DNA from: Taklimakanibacter albus
GTDB lineage: Bacteria > Pseudomonadota > Alphaproteobacteria > Rhizobiales > Aestuariivirgaceae
Direction: 5' to 3'
Length of the DNA stretch: 64,000 nt
Assembly (NCBI RefSeq): GCF_016595235.1
Contig: NZ_JAENHL010000007.1
Location: 781,834-845,833, forward strand
Shown: one piece after another, positions 25,172 to 33,750 of the stretch
Position numbering within the stretch: position 1 is the stretch's first letter
Layout: each line of letters begins with the position of its first letter
Made by a program: the position numbers and the translations under genes
Notes under the pieces: generated by a model
Databases searched by the model: none
What the model was told of the DNA's origin: nothing
What the model saw: the letters and a program-made list of their open reading frames with translations, nothing else

Positions 25172-26015
25172 GGTTCGTTTCCGGTACGGCGACGGCCCGC
25201 CGATAAGCCAGCGAAAGAATACTCAATCCCCACAGGAAGCAGAAGAAATAGATCACGACCCCCAATATGGTCGTGAAAACATTGAGCACGGGCAGAAGCT
25301 GTACGCTCATCGGCACGAGCAGATAGTAGGCCAGCCCCAGGAGCGACGACAGAAAGTAGACGGCCAGCAATGAGCCGACGAGGCCACTTGAGTAGCCGAG
25401 ACTTTCGCGGATGCGGCCGAAGGCGGGTTCGGTCGAGCGCACCGAAATAAAAGGAAAAATGAGAAGCCACGACCGCCCGAGCCAGAGAATGGCCGCGGCG
25501 AGGACGATTACGATCGCCAACAGGATGAGCTGGATGGGCCACACGGCCCGGCGCCAGGCCTCCAGCTGCTCGGCCGGTGCCTTGGTGAGATCGATCTGCC
25601 CGATTGACGCTGTGAATATGGAATGCAGATAGGGCAGCGTGAAGGAGGCAATGATGAGATAGCTGATCATGAAGACCAGCGAGAACAGGAACACCGCCCA
25701 GGCATATTTGAGGCTGCGTAATCGCGGTATGGGCGAGATCCAGCGCGCGGCTTCGCCCAAGACGACGCGGCGATGCCAGGCCACGGCTCCCTGGCTGAGC
25801 GCGAGAAAGATATAAATGAGCACAACGAAGACGATAATGAAATAGAGCAGGAGGAAGGTGAGGTCCGGCGCATCACTCGTCATCACGAAATAGCCGAAGC
25901 CGACGCCGACAACGCCCATGGCGATATAGACGAGGAATACCGGCCAGAAGCTCTTCACGACCGCACCGAGCCCTCCGGCGACCTCACCAAAGCCGTCACG
26001 CAGAAATCTGTCCAT
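25161..26015 (-). CDS. Hypothetical polytopic membrane protein, distant relative of the tandem triplet
   Basis: 284 residues and about six membrane helices in the same arrangement as the three tandem paralogs 5 kb away. The motif AVAWHRRVVLGE corresponds to AVNWHRYILLDE of those proteins at the same place after the first helix pair, and it also has an R-S-L-K-Y-A-W loop where they have FRLD..WRY. Overall similarity is low, so common ancestry is an inference. GGGGAGA precedes the ATG. It is cotranscribed with the small secreted protein that follows. Function unknown. Confidence 0.75.
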   Translation of the reverse strand: MDRFLRDGFGEVAGGLGAVVKSFWPVFLVYIAMGVVGVGFGYFVMTSDAPDLTFLLLYFIIVFVVLIYIFLALSQGAVAWHRRVVLGEAARWISPIPRLRSLKYAWAVFLFSLVFMISYLIIASFTLPYLHSIFTASIGQIDLTKAPAEQLEAWRRAVWPIQLILLAIVIVLAAAILWLGRSWLLIFPFISVRSTEPAFGRIRESLGYSSGLVGSLLAVYFLSSLLGLAYYLLVPMSVQLLPVLNVFTTILGVVIYFFCFLWGLSILSLAYRRAVAVPETNHAD

Positions 26016-26143
26016 GGCCGTCTCCCCTATCCCTGCTGCAACGATATCGTTTCTGTCCTACGACGTCGAGAGGAACACAGTTCTGGCAGTCATGTGCGCA
26101 AATGTGCAATTGGAGAATTCCAGAGGCGGCGCCGCAGTTAAAA

Positions 26144-26227
26144 AACAGGGGAATTTCGAGATTCCCTGCAGATCCCTGTAGATCCCCTGTTAATCCGCTG
26201 CAAATTCCGCTGCAAAAAACAGCGGAA
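26144..26227. repeat. Iterated short inverted repeats
   Basis: AACAGGGG and CCCCTGTT bracket a stretch in which CCCTGCAGATCCCTGTAGATCC repeats a nine-base unit. Immediately after, TTCCGCTG and CAGCGGAA form a perfect hairpin over CAAAAAA. The block fills the gap between a membrane-protein gene and a small membrane ORF. It has no coding potential. Confidence 0.6.
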
Positions 26228-26234
26228 TTCCCAC

Positions 26235-26351
26235 TCAGAGCCGGCCGCTTTTCCAATAGGCCCGGATGAACAGCACCAGCCCCACGATGGCGATGACGGC
26301 GACGACGATCTTGAGCGCCAGCGACGGGTTGAAGAGCAGGATCGGTTGCAT
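26235..26351 (-). CDS. 38-residue single-pass membrane protein
   Basis: A very short gene: MQPILLFNPSLALKIVVAVI continues into AIVGLVLFIRAYWKSGRL. It has one membrane helix of about 20 residues and a basic C-terminal tail, giving a probable cytoplasmic C-terminus. CGGGAG lies about 8 nt before the ATG, a good ribosome site. It is on the same strand as its neighbours, between the MepA-like gene and the six-helix membrane protein. No similarity recognised; small proteins of this kind often associate with larger membrane complexes. Confidence 0.55.
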   Translation of the reverse strand: MQPILLFNPSLALKIVVAVIAIVGLVLFIRAYWKSGRL

Positions 26352-26381
26352 CGGCAAACTCCCGGATGGTCAAGCCAGACT

Positions 26382-27230
26382 CTAGCCGCCGACCTCGACA
26401 TGAATATGGTCGTCATGGCGTGCCGCGCGGCAGCCCTGGAACCGGATCAAAGGCGACGTGACGCCGAGCCGTTTCACCATATGGGGCTCGAGCAGGATCT
26501 TGGTGACGCCATGCTCGGGCCCCTTCTCGACGAGCCAGCGCAGCATTGCCGCGGTGCGCTCCTGATCGAGCCTCCGGTCCTTGCGCACGAAGGCCTGAAA
26601 CCAGTCCATGTCCCAGCGAAAGGTCAGCCAGCGCGTCTTGTCGGTGCACGCGGCATCGGCCGGCGTCGGCGGCTCTTCGAAACCCCAGTAGCCGAGGAAG
26701 GACGGCGCGGCGAGCGGCAGCGGCTTGCCCGCCGCATCCGTATAGAAATAAGCGAGATCGATGCGCCGCCCGTCGTCATGCGACAGATGCGGCGGCAGCG
26801 GAAAACCGTCGAGGACCGGAAAATTCGCATCGAGCGTGGCGACGACGAGGCCCGGATCATCGCGGCCGAGATCGCGCCCCATCGCCTCGAGCATCGCCTG
26901 GACTTCCGCCCGTGCATAAGTGCGGCCGAGCGCGCAGTAGACGGGCGACAGGGCGGCATAGGATGTTCCGGCGCTCATCTCGCACGGCAGAGCCACGCGG
27001 CCATTGAGCGTGGCCAGCGCCGGCGCGACGAACAGATTGGCGAGCGGCACGCCGGCGAGGAAGAGGACAATGCCGGCGAGAACGGCCATCGCTCTGGTCG
27101 ATCCGGCGAGGCGCAAAGCCCAGGCGAGCGCGAGGCTCGCCAGGAAAATGAGACCGCCCAGCTGCGTGAGCGCCGTCAGGACAACGAAAAGGAGACCGGC
27201 GCCGCTGAGGAGGATGAGGCGCCGGAGCAT
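26382..27230 (-). CDS. Membrane protein with MepA/LAS-like metallopeptidase domain
   Basis: 282 residues. Two to three N-terminal membrane helices (LFVVLTALTQLGGLIFLASL and AMAVLAGIVLFLAGVPLANL) are followed by a periplasmic domain. That domain has HLSHDDGRRIDLAYFY and, at the C-terminus, ARHDDHIHVEVGG. The pattern H-x(5-6)-D followed by HxH matches the zinc ligands of penicillin-insensitive murein endopeptidase (MepA/LAS) proteins. It may cut peptidoglycan cross-links; this rests on motif spacing only. The gene begins 1 bp after the purA stop codon, so it is in the purA transcript. Confidence 0.6.
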   Translation of the reverse strand: MLRRLILLSGAGLLFVVLTALTQLGGLIFLASLALAWALRLAGSTRAMAVLAGIVLFLAGVPLANLFVAPALATLNGRVALPCEMSAGTSYAALSPVYCALGRTYARAEVQAMLEAMGRDLGRDDPGLVVATLDANFPVLDGFPLPPHLSHDDGRRIDLAYFYTDAAGKPLPLAAPSFLGYWGFEEPPTPADAACTDKTRWLTFRWDMDWFQAFVRKDRRLDQERTAAMLRWLVEKGPEHGVTKILLEPHMVKRLGVTSPLIRFQGCRAARHDDHIHVEVGG

Positions 27231-27231
27231 G

Positions 27232-28524
<1,293 letters not shown>

Positions 28525-28742
28525 GAAGTTCCCAGTCCTGACATGAAACCGGCCCCGTTAACGCTTGACGCGCCGGGGCCGTTGCAGGCTTTTACACGGG
28601 CCGGGCCGAAAGGCAAAGCACGATCGGCCGCCCCAAAACAGGACACTTCGCCGCTCCAAAAAAGGGAGTTCCCGAGATCCTCGTTTAAAAGTGATCGGTC
28701 ATGACTTGAGGTAACTGATCGCAAGGATTAAAATCGCCGACC

Positions 28743-28988
28743 ATGGCCAAGAAACAAAGTTCCAGTCAATTTCGGGCGCTGAAAACCGTCGGCGTAATCA
28801 TCGTGCTTGCCGCGATTCTCGCTTATTTCGGTCCCTGGCTCTCCGAAAATATCGGGCAATTCAACTCCAGCCTGGTGATCGCGGTGCTGATCGTCGCCTA
28901 TTTCCAGAGCGAGACCAGCGACCTTGCCGCGCGCATCGCCTTTCTCGAAAGGCGCATGCTCGGCGTGACCACCAAGGAGAATCGCTGA
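28743..28988 (+). CDS. Hypothetical small membrane protein
   Basis: 81 residues with two membrane helices (TVGVIIVLAAILAYFGPWL and SSLVIAVLIVAYFQ) and a short cytoplasmic tail, possibly a coiled coil (LAARIAFLERRMLG). Divergent from purA with a 218-bp gap. The ATG is preceded at some distance by AAGGA. Family not recognised. Confidence 0.6.
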   Translation: MAKKQSSSQFRALKTVGVIIVLAAILAYFGPWLSENIGQFNSSLVIAVLIVAYFQSETSDLAARIAFLERRMLGVTTKENR

Positions 28989-29015
28989 ACCTTCAGCCCG
29001 CCGCCGGAGGCGCTC

Positions 29016-30695
29016 TCACTCGCCGTTGAGGCCGAGCTTGAGCGTCTGCGGCCAGCTGATCTTGTAGCCGTGTTTGATCACCTTGGTATCCTGGCTCGGA
29101 AGCTCGAAGCTCCAGGCGAGGACGCCGCGCCGGCGCTCATAGTCCTTCACCGTCGCGGGTGTCATGCCGGACGAGGTCTCGACGGTGATCTTCTGGTCGG
29201 TCGAATAAGGCATCTGGTCGAGGATGGTGACCGGGATCGCCGCCTGATGCAGGTTCTTGACCGTGATGTCGAAGGCGCGCTCATCGACATTGGAGGTCGA
29301 CAGCAACCCCTCTTCGGCGGTGCGCCGCTTCACTTCGATGCGCTTCACCTTGATGAGGTCGTCGGCGCCGAAGCCGAGCCGGGTCTCCTCGCCGGGCGAC
29401 AGCATCGGCAGCATGCCCTGGCCCATAAACACGCCGTCGCGATAGAGCATCACCGGCCCCGGCAGCAGCGGCGTGTCGCCTGAGAGCGTGAAGGCGGCGG
29501 TCAGATAGGCGTTGGGATCGAGCTTGGGCGCGGCCTGAGCCGACAATTTCGCCTCGATCTCGTCGGTGGCGATGCGCACCTTCTTGGCGGTGCCGGTATT
29601 GTCGACCGTCACCCGGTCCTGAATGCCGTAGAGCGCCTGGAAGCCGGCGATCTCGACCCGCGCCTGCTTCTGCACCGCGCGTTTTACATCCATGTCCTGC
29701 GCCGGAGCGGCCTGCAGCGATTCTTCGGCCACGATGGGGGCCTCGGGCGCGGCATTGCCGACGCCGCGCGAGGTGTAGTTTTCACTTCGACCATCGATGA
29801 AGCCGCCGACCGCCATCGGCGCCAGATCGGGGGCCGCGGTGGCGCCCATCGGGCGCGCCGTCGACAAGGTCAGCGCCACATTGTCCCAGCTTTCCGCCGT
29901 CGCCTGCATGACATCGGCGCGCCGCACGATCTCGATCTTGGCCTTGCCATCCTTGCCCATCTCGCCGAGGCGGGCGTCATAGATCGGCTGCCAGCCGGCA
30001 TTCTGGACCCGGTAGCTCAGGCGGAACGTGCCCGCCGTCTCGGCCGGGGCCGAGAGATGCACGCTCACCCGCATCCGCTGGTCCTCGCGCGGGGCGAGAT
30101 CGGTGAGTTTGTTGTTGAGCTCCTCGACCAGCCGGTCGATCTCGCGCTGCCGCGTCCGGGCATCGAGAACGGTCTTGCCGAGGCTCGCAAGCTTGGCTCC
30201 GACGAGATCGAGCACGCCGCTCAAGCCTTGCGCGTCGAGGATGCGGGTCGCGCCCTCCTGCGGCTTCTGGGTCAGGGTCGCCGAGGCGAGCTGCTGCATC
30301 AGGGTCTTCTGGTATTCGGCATCGCCGATCGTCTGGTCGAGCGCGGCGCGCTCGTCGCTCAAGCTTTCGATGTCCTTCTCGATGCGCTTGCGATTCTGGT
30401 CGAGCGTGTCGGTCGGCAGGAACACGATCTTCGAATCGACCGAGCCGATCTCCAGCTTGGCGCCGCCCACGCCTTCGACCCGCAGGGTCTCGGGCGAAAG
30501 CTCCGCCGGCAGCCCGTCGAAGATGAGCGTATGCTCGCCCTGCCCGATCCGGGCCTCGGCGATGCGGGTCACTTCGGCACCCTGCGGGAAGACGGTGACC
30601 TTGTCGATGCGCGACGCGGCCGTGATGTCGGCGGCGAAGGCCGGGGCCGTCAAAGCGGTGGTGGCGAGGAAAAAGGCGGCGGCGGCGTGACGCAT
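29016..30695 (-). CDS. DUF4139/mucoidy inhibitor MuiA-like protein, copy 1
   Basis: 559 residues. Signal peptide (AAAFFLATTALTAPAFA), then the DUF4140 domain opening VTVFPQGAEVTRIAEARI, a coiled-coil stretch (residues about 80-150) and the DUF4139 region with NAGWQPIYDARLGEMGKDG. The C-terminal strands include DITVKNLHQAAIPVTILDQM. It is exported, probably periplasmic or surface-exposed. MuiA-family proteins are linked to suppression of capsule or mucoidy, but the biochemistry is unknown. A second copy lies immediately upstream on the same strand, separated by a hairpin. Confidence 0.85.
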   Translation of the reverse strand: MRHAAAAFFLATTALTAPAFAADITAASRIDKVTVFPQGAEVTRIAEARIGQGEHTLIFDGLPAELSPETLRVEGVGGAKLEIGSVDSKIVFLPTDTLDQNRKRIEKDIESLSDERAALDQTIGDAEYQKTLMQQLASATLTQKPQEGATRILDAQGLSGVLDLVGAKLASLGKTVLDARTRQREIDRLVEELNNKLTDLAPREDQRMRVSVHLSAPAETAGTFRLSYRVQNAGWQPIYDARLGEMGKDGKAKIEIVRRADVMQATAESWDNVALTLSTARPMGATAAPDLAPMAVGGFIDGRSENYTSRGVGNAAPEAPIVAEESLQAAPAQDMDVKRAVQKQARVEIAGFQALYGIQDRVTVDNTGTAKKVRIATDEIEAKLSAQAAPKLDPNAYLTAAFTLSGDTPLLPGPVMLYRDGVFMGQGMLPMLSPGEETRLGFGADDLIKVKRIEVKRRTAEEGLLSTSNVDERAFDITVKNLHQAAIPVTILDQMPYSTDQKITVETSSGMTPATVKDYERRRGVLAWSFELPSQDTKVIKHGYKISWPQTLKLGLNGE

Positions 30696-30809
30696 GGTGG
30701 TGCTCCGTGGTTCCCCGGTCGCGGGGGTGGCGCATCAAATCCCGGCGTCACGGCAAATTCACGGCGGGATCGCGTCAGCCCCGGGGCTGAGCTGCAACAA
30801 CAGCCATTT

Positions 30810-30837
30810 CCCCTCCCCATATGGCCTTGGGGAGGGG
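30810..30837 (-). terminator. Strong hairpin between the two MuiA-like genes
   Basis: CCCCTCCCCA pairs perfectly with TGGGGAGGGG over an 8-nt loop. It sits 15 bp after the end of MuiA-like copy 2, where a terminator or attenuator is expected. There is no T-run on the minus strand, so termination may be partial. Confidence 0.5.
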
Positions 30838-30852
30838 CTGCCCGTCCGAGCC

Positions 30853-32553
30853 TCAATCGCCGTTCGAGCCGAGTTTGACATCGCGCGGCCAGCTGATTTT
30901 GTAACCGTGCTTGATGACCTTGCTGTCCTGGCTCGCGAGATCGAAGCTCCAGGCCAGGATGCCGCGCTGGCGCTCATAGTCCTTCACCGTCGCCGGCGTC
31001 ATGCCGGACAGGGTCTCGACGGTGATCTTCTGCTCGGTGGAGTAAGGCGCCTGGTCGAGAATGGTGACGGGAATTGAAGCCTGATGCAGGTTCTTGACGG
31101 TGATGTCGAAAGCCCGCTCGTCGACATTCGACGTCGTGAGCAGCCCTTCCTCGGCGGTGCGCCGCTTCACTTCGATGCGCTTGACCTTGATGAGGTCGTC
31201 GGCGCCGAAACCGAGCTTCGTCTCCTCGCCGGGCGACAGCAACGGGAACACGCCCTGCCCCATGAAGACGCCCTCGCGATAAAGCAGGATCAGGCCCGGC
31301 AGCAGCGGCGTGTCGCCCGCGAGCGTGAAGGCGGCCGTCAGATATGCATTGGGGTCGAGCTTAGGCACGGCAAGCGCCGACAGCTTCGCGTCGATTTCAT
31401 CGGTCCCGATCCGCACCTTTTTAGCCGTACCCGCATTGTCGATGCTCACCCGGTCCTTGATGGCGTAGAGTGCCTGGAAACCGGCAATATTCACATTGGC
31501 CTGGGCCTGCCGGAGCGCCGCGTCGAGCGGCGATTCGACATCGGAAAAGCCAACGTCCGCGATCTGCTCTTCCTTTCTCAACTCTGAGGGAGCTTGTTCA
31601 GGTCCGATACGCTCATCGTCCTTGGTTTTGATCGAATAGCTTTCGCGCCGGGCTTCGACGAGCTTGTCGATCGCCACGGGCTCGAGATCGGGCGCCGCGG
31701 TTTCGCCAAGCGGCCGCGCCGTCGAAAGGGTCAGCGCGATATTGTCCCAGCTCTCCGCCGTCGACTGCGAGACTTCGGCGCGGCGCACCAACTCGATCCG
31801 GGCCTTGCCGTCCTTGTCCATCGCGCCGAGCCGCGCATCATAGATGGGCTGCCAGCCGGCATACCAGACGCGATAGCGGAGCTTGAAGGTGCCCTCGGTT
31901 TGGGCAGGCGCGGAAAGGTGCACCGTTACCCGTGTGCGCTGGCCGCCACGCGGGGCGAGTTCAGCGAGCTTTTTCTGAAGATCCTCGGTCAGACGGTCGA
32001 TCTCGCGCTGGCGCTGACGGACATCGAGGCTCGTCTTGCCGAGACTCGCAAGCCTTGTGCTGACGAGGTCAAGCACCCCGCTTAGGCCCTGCGCATTGAG
32101 GATGCGCGTGTCGCCTTCTTCTGGTTTCCGGGTGAGCGTCCCCGCCGCCAGCTGCTGCATCAAGCTCTTCTCGTACTCAGCGTCCTGGATAACCTGATCG
32201 AGGGCGGCGCGCTCATCCGCCAGCGTCTCGATATCCTTCTCGATCCGCCGGCGATCCGCATCGAGCTCAGCCCGTGGCAAAGAGACCGCCTTGGAATCGA
32301 CCGATCCAATCTCGATTACGCCCTTGGCCGTGCCCTCGATGCGCAAGGTCTCGGGTGAAAGATCACCCGGCAGTCCGTCGAAGATCAGCGTGTGCTCGCC
32401 TGCACTGATCCGCGCCTCGGCGATGCGGGTCACTTCCGCTCCTTGTGGAAAGACCGTGACGGCGTCGATGCGCGATACCGCATTGATGTCGGCAGCGAAG
32501 GCGGGGCTCAATGATGTGGTGGTGAGAAGTAGCGCGACAACAAGTGTACGCAT
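30853..32553 (-). CDS. DUF4139/mucoidy inhibitor MuiA-like protein, copy 2
   Basis: 566 residues, same architecture as copy 1: signal peptide (LVVALLLTTTSLSPAFA), VTVFPQGAEVTRIAEARI, a coiled coil, and YDARLGAMDKDGKARIELV. N- and C-terminal thirds are nearly identical to copy 1, while the linker around residues 320-370 is diverged and contains a charged segment (TKDDERIGPEQAPSELRKEE) not found there. The start follows GGGAGCACCTCC; an upstream in-frame ATG would add 18 residues before the signal peptide. The pair is a tandem duplication. Confidence 0.85.
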   Translation of the reverse strand: MRTLVVALLLTTTSLSPAFAADINAVSRIDAVTVFPQGAEVTRIAEARISAGEHTLIFDGLPGDLSPETLRIEGTAKGVIEIGSVDSKAVSLPRAELDADRRRIEKDIETLADERAALDQVIQDAEYEKSLMQQLAAGTLTRKPEEGDTRILNAQGLSGVLDLVSTRLASLGKTSLDVRQRQREIDRLTEDLQKKLAELAPRGGQRTRVTVHLSAPAQTEGTFKLRYRVWYAGWQPIYDARLGAMDKDGKARIELVRRAEVSQSTAESWDNIALTLSTARPLGETAAPDLEPVAIDKLVEARRESYSIKTKDDERIGPEQAPSELRKEEQIADVGFSDVESPLDAALRQAQANVNIAGFQALYAIKDRVSIDNAGTAKKVRIGTDEIDAKLSALAVPKLDPNAYLTAAFTLAGDTPLLPGLILLYREGVFMGQGVFPLLSPGEETKLGFGADDLIKVKRIEVKRRTAEEGLLTTSNVDERAFDITVKNLHQASIPVTILDQAPYSTEQKITVETLSGMTPATVKDYERQRGILAWSFDLASQDSKVIKHGYKISWPRDVKLGSNGD

Positions 32554-32715
32554 GGAGGTGCTCCCTGGTTCCGTCCCGGCAACATCTGAGCCAGCCGGCG
32601 ACGGCAAAATCGGGGCCGGATAGCGTCGGACTTAGGGCGGAAGTGAAACAACAGGGAGACGCAGAAATCCGGCGAAGTGCTTCCACTTCGCCGGGATGTA
32701 CGCTGCAAACAGGAT

Positions 32716-33537
32716 CTAGAATCCCGCGATCTGCCCGAGAACGCGGCAGACCTTCACCGCGTCGCCGCTATAGGCGGCGGGATTCTGCAGAACCGACGGG
32801 CATTTCCGCATGAGCTCGCGGCGCTCGCCGCCAGAGAGCGCGGCGACTTCCTGGCTCATGCCGCCACCGCCACCTCCGCCTCCGCCGCCCCCACCGCCTC
32901 CTCCTCCGCCCCCGCCTCCGCCACCACCACCGCCACCACTCTTGCCACCGCAGCCGGTGCCGCCGACACTCACGCAGAGACCCAGCAACTGCTTCTTGGA
33001 CAACAAAGTGAGCCGGTAGTCGATGAGGCCGAGCAATTGATGACGGCTCTTGCCGCTGCCGCAGCCGGACCCGCCGCCTATGCCGACGCAAAGCTTGGCC
33101 AGGTTCTTCTTGGACAGCACGTCAAGCTTGGCCTTGATTCCGCCGATCAGGTCGGATTTGGCAACCGCCTGCAACACGCCTTTCCGGTTGAGCACGCCGA
33201 CCGTGGCCTTCGCCAGATTGGTGGAGCCGGCTACGGCGTTGACCGTACCGCCAACCAACCCGCCGGCGCCGCCGACCAGTCCGCCAGTGCCGCCGCCAAG
33301 CAATCCGCCTTTGCCGCCGGACGTACCACTGTTGTCATTGGTATTGCCGACATTTCCAACCGCGCCGCCGACAGCGCCAACAGCGCCGCCAACCGCTCCG
33401 ACGGCGCCACCGACGGCGCCACCAACGACGCCGCCGAGACTGCCGGCATGGCCGGGCGCGGTCATGCCGATAAGCGCGAGTAGCGATACCGCTGCAAAGA
33501 GTGCCGTGCTTCTATCGGTGTTTCTTGCCGTAATCAT
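32716..33537 (-). CDS. Glycine-rich secreted protein with 26-residue polyglycine tract
   Basis: 273 residues. Signal peptide (LFAAVSLLALIGMTAPGHA), then GGAVG-type repeats (VGGAVGGAVGAVGGAVG) and a GGLLGGGTGGLVGG block. Two copies of a short unit follow, LSKKNLAKLCVGIGGGSGCG and LSKKQLLGLCVSVGGTGCGG, each with two cysteines. Then come 26 consecutive glycines and a 50-residue C-terminal domain with two cysteines (MRKCPSV and VKVCRVL). The glycine tract uses mixed GGN codons, so it is not a simple triplet slippage. It is probably envelope or extracellular. Function unknown; the start follows GGAGAGG. Confidence 0.75.
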   Translation of the reverse strand: MITARNTDRSTALFAAVSLLALIGMTAPGHAGSLGGVVGGAVGGAVGAVGGAVGAVGGAVGNVGNTNDNSGTSGGKGGLLGGGTGGLVGGAGGLVGGTVNAVAGSTNLAKATVGVLNRKGVLQAVAKSDLIGGIKAKLDVLSKKNLAKLCVGIGGGSGCGSGKSRHQLLGLIDYRLTLLSKKQLLGLCVSVGGTGCGGKSGGGGGGGGGGGGGGGGGGGGGGGGGGMSQEVAALSGGERRELMRKCPSVLQNPAAYSGDAVKVCRVLGQIAGF

Positions 33538-33693
33538 GGAACACCTCTCCGTTGAAGGATGAACCCCCATGCTCTTGAAACGCGCTCCAGCGTCAATTTG
33601 TTGCTGACGCGCCGGCATTTATGTTTCCCGAATGAAGGCTGATGTTCACGCACGCGGAAATTCAGGTCGATTACGGATCAATTTCTTCGCAAT

Positions 33694-33732
33694 AAAAAAC
33701 CCTTCAGGTCGCAACGGCCTGAAGGGCTTTTG
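33694..33732 (-). terminator. Intrinsic terminator of serA
   Basis: CCCTTCAGG and CCTGAAGGG form a perfect 9-bp stem over GTCGCAACGG-type loop bases. On the minus strand it is followed by TTTTTTATT. It lies 24 bp after the serA stop codon. The remaining gap up to the glycine-rich gene shows nothing else. Confidence 0.9.
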
Positions 33733-33750
33733 ATCCGACGATAGAAGCTC

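Noticed and set aside
22976-25276. A 766-codon open frame on the plus strand opposite ftsH paralog 1
   Set aside because: It is antisense to a clear FtsH gene, rich in Arg, His, Asp and Glu as expected from GC-rich codon complement, and has no recognisable domain.
33050-33562. A proline-rich plus-strand frame of 170 codons
   Set aside because: Antisense of the glycine-rich gene; proline codons are simply the complement of glycine codons.
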